The translations under genes and the position numbers were made by a program. The notes below the pieces were generated by a model, which did not search any database, was not told where the DNA came from, and was given only the letters and a program-made list of their open reading frames with translations. This document shows positions 1 to 6,490 of a stretch of DNA of 13,400 nucleotides, one piece after another (the first letter of the stretch is position 1; the number at the start of each line of letters is the position of its first letter). This DNA is from JADZGC01 sp964613485 (lineage in GTDB: Bacteria; Patescibacteriota; Saccharimonadia; CAILAD01; GCA-016700035), in NCBI GenBank assembly GCA_964613485.1, contig CAZTHB010000021.1:1-13400 (forward strand), read 5' to 3'.

Positions 1-10
1 CGCTACTCAT
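1..10 (-). CDS. Possible start of a divergent gene (three codons visible)
   Basis: On the minus strand an ATG at 10-8 is preceded by GAAAGGAACAAG, a well-spaced Shine-Dalgarno site, and the frame stays open to the window edge (Met-Ser-Ser). This could be the first codons of a gene divergent from rplJ. Only ten bases are visible, so the product cannot be named and the call rests on the ribosome binding site alone. Confidence 0.3.
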
Positions 11-91
11 CTTGTTCCTTTCAAAGAGCATCGAACCCCCTTATCTTAGCAAAGCAATGATAGTTACTTAAGCATAGGCCCAATCAACTAA

Positions 92-134
92 TTGACGAGG
101 ATGTATTGACCCAGATATACAAATCTGGTAATAT
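92..134 (+). promoter_or_regulatory. Promoter of the rplJ-rplL operon
   Basis: TTGACC at 106-111 and TAATAT at 129-134 are separated by exactly 17 bases, a near-consensus sigma70-type promoter. Transcription would begin near 141, just before the L10 leader. A second overlapping possibility is TTGACG at 92-97 with TATACA at 116-121 (18-base spacer). Bases 11-91 show nothing else recognisable. Confidence 0.75.
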
Positions 135-140
135 ATCCCT

Positions 141-210
141 TGTACGAACCGAAGACAGTAGCTGAGCTAATCTTTAGAAACGCTCTTAATCCGCTACCGA
201 GGCATCGACT
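141..210 (+). ncRNA. Ribosomal protein L10 leader RNA
   Basis: The leader contains ACCGAAGACAGTAGC (148-162) and TTAATCCGCTACCGAGG (186-202), which match the conserved parts of the bacterial L10 leader as I know them. GTAGC (158-162) pairs with GCTAC (193-197), and GAGC (164-167) with GCTC (182-185). The asymmetric TTAATCC on the 3' side fits the kinked element bound by the L10(L12)4 complex. It lies at the expected place, between promoter and rplJ. A further hairpin, GACTA (207-211) with TAGTC (228-232) and inner ATCT/AGAT, follows it. The leader would let excess L10 repress its own operon. Exact boundaries need a covariance model. Confidence 0.8.
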
Positions 211-239
211 AACATCTTATATAGATATAGTCTCTCGTG

Positions 240-268
240 TCTTCAGTGCTCGCACCGAAGATTTTTTC
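240..268 (+). terminator. Attenuator hairpin upstream of rplJ
   Basis: TCTTC (240-244) and GTG (246-248) can pair with CAC (253-255) and GAAGA (257-261), with a CTCG loop and one A-C mismatch. Six T residues follow at 262-267. This is an intrinsic terminator shape placed after the L10 leader and before the rplJ ribosome binding site (AAGGA, 276-280). The left arm with its preceding G, GTCTTC (239-244), is also an exact complement of GAAGAC (151-156) in the leader, so a competing antiterminator fold is possible. Confidence 0.65.
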
Positions 269-287
269 ATTAAAAAAGGAATTCACG

Positions 288-821
288 ATGGCAAAAACGC
301 GTGAACAAAAGACGCAAGACCTCGAAAAGCTGGTCGAGCGCCTCAACGCTTCAAAGCTTGCCGTCCTGACTGACTACCGCGGACTCGACGTCCCAGCTAT
401 CAACGCTCTGCGTAACGCTGGACGCGAGAAGGGGATTACCTTCACGGTCGCTAAGAACACGCTTCTCAAGCGTGCAGCTGAAGCATCCAATAAGGAAATC
501 ACCGATCTGTCAGCTTTCGTAGGTCCAATGGCCGTTGCCTTTGGTGAAGATGAAGTTGAAGCCGCCAAGCTAGTCGTTGACTTCGCAAAAGACAACGAAG
601 CTGTGGAAGTAGTCGGCGCAATTAGCGAAACTGGCGACATTCTCACCCGAGATGAAGTCATCGCCCTTGCGAAGCTGCCGAGTCGCGAACAGCTCCTGGC
701 CCAGGTGGTTGGCACTATTGCCGCCCCAATGTCAGGTCTCGTGCGCGTCATGAACGGTAACCTCTCAGGATTGGTCTACGCATTGCAAGCTATTAAAGAT
801 AAGAAAGAAGCTACTGCGTAA
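288..821 (+). CDS. rplJ: 50S ribosomal protein L10
   Basis: This encodes the stalk-base protein L10 (uL10), which anchors L7/L12 dimers to the large subunit and so recruits translation GTPases. The 177-residue protein begins MAKTREQKTQ and has the family's early LTDYRGL and VAKNTLLKRA elements, and a C-terminal helix that would carry the L12 dimers. The ATG at 288 is chosen because AAGGA lies 7 bases upstream. An in-frame GTG at 237 would put the start inside the attenuator hairpin and lacks a ribosome binding site. rplL follows after 26 bases. The upstream L10 leader and terminator hairpin indicate autoregulation. Confidence 0.95.
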   Translation: MAKTREQKTQDLEKLVERLNASKLAVLTDYRGLDVPAINALRNAGREKGITFTVAKNTLLKRAAEASNKEITDLSAFVGPMAVAFGEDEVEAAKLVVDFAKDNEAVEVVGAISETGDILTRDEVIALAKLPSREQLLAQVVGTIAAPMSGLVRVMNGNLSGLVYALQAIKDKKEATA

Positions 822-847
822 GGCAGTCGCAACTTAAGGAGAATATT

Positions 848-1285
848 ATGGCAGAAGAAACAACTGCTCCAGTAGCAGAAGAAGTAAAAGAAGAGAAAAA
901 AGAAGTTCCAGCCAAGTTCGAAAAACTCGTGGCTGAACTCGACAAGATGAGTGTTCTCGACCTCTCAGAGTTCGTAAAGACGCTCGAAGACCACTACGGT
1001 GTATCAGCTGCAGCTCCAGTAGCAGTTGCTGGTGTCGCTGCTCCAGCCGAAGCTGGTGAAGCTGCCGAAGAGAAGAGCTCATTCAACATCTACCTCGCCG
1101 CTGCAGGTGACAAGAAAATCGACGTCATCAAGGCTGTTCGTGAGATCACCGGTCTTGGTCTCGCAGAATCTAAGGCTGTTGTGGACGAAGCTCCTAAGAT
1201 GGTCAAAGAAGGTGCCACCAAGGAAGAAGCCGAAGAAGCTAAGACTAAGCTCGAAGCTGCCGGCGCTACGATCGAACTCCAGTAA
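848..1285 (+). CDS. rplL: 50S ribosomal protein L7/L12
   Basis: This encodes the flexible stalk protein bL12, which binds L10 and contacts elongation factors. The C-terminal domain (about residues 75-145) is typical, with GDKKIDVIKAVREITGLGL and the ending AGATIEL. It is joined to an N-terminal dimerisation domain by an Ala/Val/Pro-rich hinge (about 53-70). At 145 residues it is longer than the usual 120-130. The extra length is a charged N-terminal stretch of about 20 residues rich in Glu and Lys before the KFEKLVAELDKMSVLDLSEF region. AAGGAG at 836-841 supports the ATG at 848. It is cotranscribed with rplJ and followed by a terminator. Confidence 0.96.
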   Translation: MAEETTAPVAEEVKEEKKEVPAKFEKLVAELDKMSVLDLSEFVKTLEDHYGVSAAAPVAVAGVAAPAEAGEAAEEKSSFNIYLAAAGDKKIDVIKAVREITGLGLAESKAVVDEAPKMVKEGATKEEAEEAKTKLEAAGATIELQ

Positions 1286-1342
1286 AGTCTCTAGACTTTC
1301 ACTCAAAAACACTCGTGTATATAGTATGCGGGTGTTTTTGTT
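1284..1342 (+). terminator. Terminator of the rplJ-rplL operon
   Basis: CAAAAACACTCG (1304-1315) pairs with CGGGTGTTTTTG (1329-1340), 12 base pairs including one T-G pair, with further weak pairing inside and a T-rich right arm and tail. A smaller hairpin (AAAGTC/GACTTT, 1284-1299) overlaps the rplL stop codon and may assist. The symmetric A-tract suggests it could work in both directions. Confidence 0.8.
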
Positions 1343-1371
1343 TGCATTATTTCTGGTACGAATGCTATACT
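1342..1371 (+). promoter_or_regulatory. Extended -10 promoter of the 181-residue protein gene
   Basis: TGCTATACT (1363-1371) is an extended -10 element. The -35 region is weak (TTGCAT at 1342-1347, 18-base spacer). Transcription would start near 1378 and give an unusually long leader of about 85 bases. Confidence 0.6.
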
Positions 1372-1406
1372 CCTGGTAAATGCTACCAACAGGGAGCATG
1401 AGTTTG

Positions 1407-1443
1407 CGGATACATGAGGGTGGTATCTTGCGCAGATAATCCG
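1407..1443 (+). promoter_or_regulatory. Structured 5'UTR element of unknown function
   Basis: CGGAT (1407-1411) pairs with ATCCG (1439-1443), and TATCT (1424-1428) pairs with AGATA (1434-1438) around a TGCGC loop. The 3' strand is continuous, while the 5' strand carries a 12-base bulge (1412-1423). This gives a long hairpin with a strongly asymmetric internal loop just before the gene's start. It may regulate translation or mRNA stability, but I recognise no known element. Confidence 0.35.
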
Positions 1444-1463
1444 AAACAGAAAGTGAGTAATAT

Positions 1464-2009
1464 ATGGCAAACAACCCACAAGACGAAAAAGTAACCGAGC
1501 TCGCTGCTCAGCTTCAAGCTGCTGAAGAGCAGCTTAAGAAACTCCACGAACAGCTTAATGGTATGGGGGTTAAGCCAGAGCAGGCTGCCTTGACATCCAA
1601 GCCATCAGCCAAACAAACGACATATCAAAGTGCTGATCCTGCGGTTGGTAAAATCATCGAGGGTGTTTTTGACGGGCAAAATATGATGGGGCCTGGGGAT
1701 AAGACCTATCCGGTGCCAGCAAACTATGCTTCCAAATCCAAGCTCGTCGAGGGAGATATTCTGAAACTTACGATCTCTGAAGACGGTAGCTTTATCTATA
1801 AACAAATCGGACCGATCGAACGCAAAAAGCTCATCGGTAAGATTACGCTCCAAGACGGAACATACATGGTAGAAGCGGGCGGGAAATTGTACCACGTACT
1901 CTTCGCCAGCGTCACATACTTTAAGGCTCAGCCGGGCGATGAGGTCACGGTCGTCATCCCAGCAGATCGTGTTGCATCGTGGGCGGCCATCGAAGCCGTA
2001 ATCGGCTAA
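1464..2009 (+). CDS. Conserved coiled-coil protein of unknown function
   Basis: I cannot assign a function. The 181-residue product has a charged, Gln/Leu/Glu-rich coiled coil (about residues 5-33) and a linker rich in Lys, Ser and Gln. A compact, mostly beta C-terminal region (about 60-181) holds two similar-looking parts, with segments such as GVFDGQNMMGPGD, YASKSKLVEGDILKLT and DEVTVVIP. There is no signal peptide or membrane segment, so it is probably cytoplasmic. The YASKSKLVEGD type of sequence is one I associate with CPR bacterial proteins (memory, not a search). It lies alone between the rplL terminator and dnaX, with its own extended -10 promoter and a folded 5'UTR. The ribosome binding site is weak. 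Confidence 0.85.
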   Translation: MANNPQDEKVTELAAQLQAAEEQLKKLHEQLNGMGVKPEQAALTSKPSAKQTTYQSADPAVGKIIEGVFDGQNMMGPGDKTYPVPANYASKSKLVEGDILKLTISEDGSFIYKQIGPIERKKLIGKITLQDGTYMVEAGGKLYHVLFASVTYFKAQPGDEVTVVIPADRVASWAAIEAVIG

Positions 2010-2038
2010 TTACAGATCGCACACAATAGAATCTGCGC

Positions 2039-2044
2039 TATAAT
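2039..2044 (+). promoter_or_regulatory. -10 element upstream of dnaX
   Basis: A perfect TATAAT lies 30 bases before the dnaX start. No good -35 is visible at 16-18 bases upstream, so strength is uncertain. dnaX may also be reached by readthrough from the preceding gene. Confidence 0.5.
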
Positions 2045-2074
2045 AGAGTGAGTAACTGAAGTCAGAGGAGGGGA

Positions 2075-3511
2075 GTGGTTCAGCTCGCTCTATATCGGTC
2101 ATATCGACCCCTAGAACTATCGGACGTCGTAGGACAAAAGCACGTCACCGATACACTTGATAAAGCCTTTCAAAAAGGCTCGATTGGCCACGCCTATCTG
2201 TTGACCGGGCCGCGCGGAACAGGCAAGACAAGTGTGGCGCGCATTATCGCTCGGCGCGTTAATCAGCTACCAGCCGACGTAGATATTACTCGAGAACTCG
2301 ACATTATCGAGATCGACGCAGCCTCCAATCGTGGTATTGATGAAATTCGAGCCCTGCGCGACAAACTTGCCACGGCTCCAAGTACACTGCGATACAAAGT
2401 ATTTATCATTGACGAAGTCCACATGCTCACGCGTGAGGCCTTTAACGCACTCTTAAAGACCCTCGAGGAACCACCACCTCACGTAATATTTGTACTCGCC
2501 ACCACCGAAGTACATAAGCTACCAGACACAATTATCTCCCGAACACAGAGACATGACTTCCGACTCATTACGGCCGCTGATCTCGCCGAAACACTCAAAC
2601 AAGTGGCCGCCAAAGAAAAGCTCGAGATTGATGATGATGCCCTGCAGCTCATCGCTGAACAGGCTCAAGGAGGGTTCCGAGATGCATTGAGCTTGCTCGA
2701 TCAGCTGGCGAGTCGAGGGGAGCCCATAACGGGCGCTGTAGTTGCGCAAACAGCTGGCATCGGAGATATCGCACAAGTCAAGGCGCTCGTCACTGCAATC
2801 ACTCAAGGTCAGACTGACGTGGCACTCAAGACCCTCAACAGCTTAACTACACAAGGAGCAGAGCCAACCGTGCTAACCGAGTATGTATTGGGACTTATGC
2901 GCAATGAGTTTCTGAGCGCGCCCCGCGAACAAGCGGCGCGTCATGCTCATATACTGCGCGCACTATCCCGTGCCGCCAGCGAGCAGCGCTCCGCAAGCAT
3001 CCCAAGCCTACCGCTCGAGCTCGCGATCTGGGAGCTCACACAACCAGTGGCTGCACCAACAAGAGAAACTGCTCAAATGCCAGTTCAATCAAACACCACA
3101 ACAGCACCAAAGCCAGCTGCTACCCAGGCAACCTCTCCTGCAAAACCTCGAGCCGTCGAGCAAACAGCGCCCGCCACAGGACTCAACGACTCAGTAATTG
3201 CAACCAAGGCACTCTCCCTCATCAAGACAAAAAATAACTCACTCTATGCAATTTTGAGATCCGGTGAGCCAAAACTTGATGGCGATCGACTAACCATTCG
3301 CTGTCGTTTTCGTTTTCATAAGGAACGTATCGAAGAAGCCCGCAATCGTCAGTTAATCGAAACGATATTCACCAAGGCGGCGGGACGCACTATTGAACTC
3401 AGGGTAGAGCACACTACTGCACCCGAGACTACACAGGCCGACACCGAGGGTGGCAATCAAGAGCTCGTCGCAAGTGCGCTCGAAATACTCGGAGGAGAGG
3501 TAATAGAATAA
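2075..3511 (+). CDS. dnaX: DNA polymerase III subunit gamma/tau
   Basis: DnaX is the ATPase of the clamp loader that places the beta clamp on DNA and organises the replisome. The N-terminal AAA+ module shows LYRSYRP, Walker A GPRGTGKT (45-52), Walker B VFIIDE (109-114), the sensor-1 region LATTE (141-145) and the arginine-finger region SRTQR (155-159). A Pro/Ala/Thr/Gln-rich linker (about 320-365) leads to a C-terminal domain. The segment between Walker A and the EIDAASN motif is short and has no cysteines, so the usual zinc module is missing. The start is GTG after AGAGGAGGGG. The ribosome binding site is only about 3 bases from the codon, which may limit initiation. The stop overlaps the dnaB start by one base. 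No clear frameshift site for a gamma form is visible. Confidence 0.95.
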   Translation: MVQLALYRSYRPLELSDVVGQKHVTDTLDKAFQKGSIGHAYLLTGPRGTGKTSVARIIARRVNQLPADVDITRELDIIEIDAASNRGIDEIRALRDKLATAPSTLRYKVFIIDEVHMLTREAFNALLKTLEEPPPHVIFVLATTEVHKLPDTIISRTQRHDFRLITAADLAETLKQVAAKEKLEIDDDALQLIAEQAQGGFRDALSLLDQLASRGEPITGAVVAQTAGIGDIAQVKALVTAITQGQTDVALKTLNSLTTQGAEPTVLTEYVLGLMRNEFLSAPREQAARHAHILRALSRAASEQRSASIPSLPLELAIWELTQPVAAPTRETAQMPVQSNTTTAPKPAATQATSPAKPRAVEQTAPATGLNDSVIATKALSLIKTKNNSLYAILRSGEPKLDGDRLTIRCRFRFHKERIEEARNRQLIETIFTKAAGRTIELRVEHTTAPETTQADTEGGNQELVASALEILGGEVIE

Positions 3512-4881
3512 TGGCTGACCAGCGCGATTACAATACTGGGTCACTGGAGCGGTCATTGACCCCTCCGCACAACCTCGATGCAGAAAAGTCACTGCTTGGG
3601 GCACTACTCATCGACTCTGATGCACTGATTCGTGTTGCGGATATTGTGCACGACGACGATTTCTACGATCATCGCCACGGGATCGTCTACAGCGCGATTC
3701 TACACCTCTATGAACAGCGCAAACCAATCGACCTCATCACCATCTCTAATTATCTACAAGGGCAGAAAAAGCTTAAAGAAATCGGCGGCATGACCTTCCT
3801 GACAGAGCTCGCCGCGAATGTACCGAGCGCCACACACGCGGCCGAATACGCAAAAATTGCTTCATCGAAAGCCACGCTGCGTCGTCTTGATCTCGCCGGG
3901 CATACCATAGCCGGCTTTGCGCACGACGAGAATAAACCACTTGAGGATATCCTAGATGAATCAGAACAAGCCCTGTTCCAGGTAAGTCAAAAACACCTCA
4001 AGCAAAATTTCATATCTGCCAGCCAAATTCTTGCCGACAGCTTCGACCGTCTCGATGCCCTGCATAAAGATAAGAAGCAGCTCCGCGGTGTGCCAACCGG
4101 CTTTGCAGCCATGGATAACCTCCTAGCTGGCCTACAGCGCTCGGATATGATCATTCTTGCAGCGCGCCCGAGTGTGGGTAAGACAAGTTTCGCGCTCAAT
4201 GTTGCTGCAAATGTCGCTATTCGCGAAGGCGTGCCGGTGGGAATCTTCAGTCTCGAAATGAGTAAGGAACAGCTCATTGACCGCATGCTCGCGATGGAGT
4301 CCGGCATAGATTCTTGGAAGCTGCGAACCGGCAATCTCGAGGACAAAGACTTCGAGAAGCTCAATAGTGCCATGGGAGTACTTGCGGAGGCTCCGATCTA
4401 TATCGACGATAGCGCGCTCATCAACTCACTAGAAATGCGAACTAAAGCTCGACGGCTCCAGGCCGAGCATGGGCTAGGACTCATCATCATCGACTACCTG
4501 CAGCTCATGAGCGGTCGATCGAATAGCGGGAGCGATAACCGCGTTAACGAAGTATCAGAAATCTCGCGATCGATCAAAGGGCTCGCGCGTGAGCTTGATG
4601 TGCCCGTTATTGCGCTGTCGCAGCTTTCACGCGCAGTCGAATCACGTAATCCACCTATTCCACAGCTATCCGACTTGCGTGAATCTGGCTCCATCGAGCA
4701 AGATGCCGACGTTGTTATGTTCATCTCCCGTGAAGACCGCTGGAATAAAGAAACCGAGCGTAAGAACATAGCGGACATTATCATCGCCAAGCATCGTAAC
4801 GGTCCTACAGGGGATGTGGAGCTCTTCTTCAGTCCAGAGCTCATGCTATTCCGGTCGCTTGAACGAAAACACACAAATTAA
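3511..4881 (+). CDS. dnaB: Replicative DNA helicase
   Basis: DnaB is the hexameric helicase that unwinds DNA at the replication fork. The 456-residue protein has the N-terminal primase-interacting domain starting at PPHNLDAEKSLLGALL. The RecA-like domain follows, with Walker A ARPSVGKTS (about 218-226), Walker B LIIIDYLQLM (about 322-331) and the SQLSRAVESR and DLRESGSIEQDADVV motifs. Length is normal and no intein is present. The ATG overlaps the dnaX stop (TAATG), and GGAGGAGAGG lies just upstream inside dnaX, so the two are translationally coupled. Pairing helicase and clamp loader puts two replisome parts in one operon. Confidence 0.96.
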   Translation: MADQRDYNTGSLERSLTPPHNLDAEKSLLGALLIDSDALIRVADIVHDDDFYDHRHGIVYSAILHLYEQRKPIDLITISNYLQGQKKLKEIGGMTFLTELAANVPSATHAAEYAKIASSKATLRRLDLAGHTIAGFAHDENKPLEDILDESEQALFQVSQKHLKQNFISASQILADSFDRLDALHKDKKQLRGVPTGFAAMDNLLAGLQRSDMIILAARPSVGKTSFALNVAANVAIREGVPVGIFSLEMSKEQLIDRMLAMESGIDSWKLRTGNLEDKDFEKLNSAMGVLAEAPIYIDDSALINSLEMRTKARRLQAEHGLGLIIIDYLQLMSGRSNSGSDNRVNEVSEISRSIKGLARELDVPVIALSQLSRAVESRNPPIPQLSDLRESGSIEQDADVVMFISREDRWNKETERKNIADIIIAKHRNGPTGDVELFFSPELMLFRSLERKHTN

Positions 4882-4892
4882 GCATAAGCATG

Positions 4893-4926
4893 TTTACGCA
4901 CTGATAGTAAGCAAGCTATACTTACT
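4893..4926 (+). promoter_or_regulatory. Promoter of the glycosylation cluster with an inverted repeat
   Basis: TTTACG (4893-4898) and TATACT (4917-4922) are 18 bases apart. An inverted repeat, AGTAAG (4906-4911) and CTTACT (4921-4926), overlaps the -10 and could be an operator or a chance hairpin. The transcript leader would be only about 15 bases. Confidence 0.55.
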
Positions 4927-4943
4927 AACGAAAGAACTGAATT

Positions 4944-5459
4944 ATGCCCGAAACCAAACCTCAGTCAAAACAAGCTCACCAACCTCGTACCAAAGCTGTC
5001 CATGAAGCAGCTCAAGTGGGGCGTTTTGGCATCGTCGGTATTATCAACACCCTGATAGACTTCGGCACACTCAATTTACTCACGAGACTTTTTGGACTGA
5101 GTAACCTAGCTGCCAATATCCCTGCGACTACAATCGCTATGTTGTTTAGCTTTTTTGCTAATCGCAACTTCGTATTCAAGGCGGATACCCATGACTCGCA
5201 ATTCAAGCAGGCTATACGCTTTTTTGCCTTCACCGCATTCGGCTTGTATGTTCTGCAAAGTGGAGTAATCTACTTCTTCGAACAAGTCTGGGTGTGGCCG
5301 ATAGGGGTTGGCGTTCATGTTGCACAGACTATCGGTGTGACGCGTCTGGTTGATGATCAATTCATTGTGACCAATAGCGTCAAGGCACTGGCAACACTAG
5401 TCAGCCTGACCTGGAATTATCTAACTTACAAGCGATTTGTATTTAAGGAGTATAAGTAA
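4944..5459 (+). CDS. GtrA-like membrane protein (putative lipid-linked sugar flippase)
   Basis: GtrA family proteins are small integral membrane proteins thought to flip polyprenyl-phosphate sugars outward for surface glycosylation. The 171-residue product has a polar, basic N-terminus and then about four membrane helices. Family landmarks are RFGIVGIINTLIDFG (27-41), FFANRNFVF and the C-terminal WNYLTYKRFVF, whose N-Y/N-F pairs before aromatic residues are characteristic. The flippase role is family knowledge. The neighbouring GT2 enzyme and GT39-like transferases are the expected partners. The stop overlaps the next start (TAATG), with AAGGAG at 5445-5450 inside this gene. Its own ribosome binding site is weak. 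Confidence 0.88.
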   Translation: MPETKPQSKQAHQPRTKAVHEAAQVGRFGIVGIINTLIDFGTLNLLTRLFGLSNLAANIPATTIAMLFSFFANRNFVFKADTHDSQFKQAIRFFAFTAFGLYVLQSGVIYFFEQVWVWPIGVGVHVAQTIGVTRLVDDQFIVTNSVKALATLVSLTWNYLTYKRFVFKEYK

Positions 5460-6490
5460 TGGTAGCTGGCCCGAAACCTAAGAAAGTCACTAAACGACAA
5501 CACTTTACGGCTAAATACGGCACATGGATCGTACTCGCAATCATCGTACTTATAGCAATCTTCATGCGCTTTTATCAACTCGACCAACTCCCTCCTGGGC
5601 TGCACCCTGACGAGGCAGCAAATGGGCAGGACATATTCCGGATCTTTAGTCGCGACATCCGACCCCTCTATGCCACCAATGGTCCGCGCGAATCACTGTT
5701 CTTNNNNNNNNNNNNNNNNNNNNNNNNNNNNNNNNNNNNNNNNNNNNNNNNNNNNNNNNNNNNNNNNNNNNNNNNNNNNNNNNNNNNNNNNNNNNNNNNN
5801 NNNTTACGCCACAGTCGCTATGTTGCAGTGATCTTAATATTCGGCGCGATGATGCTCCCGGCTGCATTAACTGCCGAAGGCTTACCGCACGGCCTGCGTT
5901 CAATCGGCTCCGCCCCAGCCGTGATGATCCTGGCTGCAATTGGCCTCTCATATTTCATTGGCCGATGGTATGCAATATTTCCGATTAACTCATTTGCGAG
6001 AAACGTCGGGCTAGGATTCATCTTTATCCTTCTCACCGCCACCTTACTGCAAGGTTATAAGGCTTATTTTGTAGCCTGGGCAGGAGATCAAAATACCTAT
6101 GATGCATATGCCGAAGATATGACTGAGATCGCCAAACAATACAACACTACTCTCAGAGGACCGAACCAACCAACCGTATTTATGGTGGTCGATGGCTATT
6201 CAATTCGAACAATCGACTACCTCACACGCACGAAGTCAGACTACAAATACAATATCGATTCTGGATTTGGACTCGATCGCGGCTCAGGGTGGAAGCGCCT
6301 TGAATGGGATCAAGTTAAGTCTGTACCGCTCACGCAAGACCCAACCGTATTTTTCGTACAAAACAATGAGCGCCGTGAGGCCGTACTTGAGACACTCCGT
6401 GCCAAATACCCAACGGCTCGGACCAAAGCCATCAGCTCACCGAGCTTCCCACAACGTACACTCTACTACGAGATTGAGGTCAATAGATGA
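5459..6490 (+). CDS. GT39/ArnT-like membrane glycosyltransferase, interrupted by an assembly gap
   Basis: This looks like a GT-C fold enzyme that transfers sugar from a polyprenyl-phosphate donor on the outer face of the membrane. The first part has a basic cytoplasmic start, a membrane helix (about 22-36) and the acidic pair in LHPDEAANG (Asp51-Glu52), where the catalytic acid of this family lies. After the gap come LPHGLRSIGSAPAVMILAAIGLSYF, further membrane segments and a soluble C-terminal part. Exactly 100 N at 5704-5803 is the usual placeholder for a gap of unknown size. The apparent 343 residues is therefore not the real length; family members are often 500 or more. Both flanks keep the same frame. 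Start is supported by AAGGAG at 5445-5450. The last bases overlap the next gene (ATGA). Confidence 0.8.
   Translation: MVAGPKPKKVTKRQHFTAKYGTWIVLAIIVLIAIFMRFYQLDQLPPGLHPDEAANGQDIFRIFSRDIRPLYATNGPRESLFXXXXXXXXXXXXXXXXXXXXXXXXXXXXXXXXXXLRHSRYVAVILIFGAMMLPAALTAEGLPHGLRSIGSAPAVMILAAIGLSYFIGRWYAIFPINSFARNVGLGFIFILLTATLLQGYKAYFVAWAGDQNTYDAYAEDMTEIAKQYNTTLRGPNQPTVFMVVDGYSIRTIDYLTRTKSDYKYNIDSGFGLDRGSGWKRLEWDQVKSVPLTQDPTVFFVQNNERREAVLETLRAKYPTARTKAISSPSFPQRTLYYEIEVNR
5704..5803. other. Assembly gap (100 N)
   Basis: A run of exactly 100 N inside the first GT39-like gene. It most likely joins contigs or scaffolds with unknown spacing. From the typical size of the family, perhaps several hundred bases of membrane-domain coding sequence are missing. 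Confidence 0.97.

Noticed and set aside
237..287. Upstream in-frame GTG start for rplJ giving 17 extra residues
   Set aside because: It has no ribosome binding site, lies at the foot of the attenuator hairpin, and L10 proteins normally begin at the MAKTRE-like position.
1417..1432. AGGGTGGTA resembling the T-box core sequence
   Set aside because: The second half (ACCGCG) does not match, the leader is far too short for a T-box, no terminator follows, and the gene is not an aminoacylation or amino-acid gene.
3226..3240. A-rich stretch in dnaX as a frameshift site for a gamma subunit
   Set aside because: It is not a proper A AAA AAG heptamer in frame and lacks an obvious stimulatory stem with a nearby stop.
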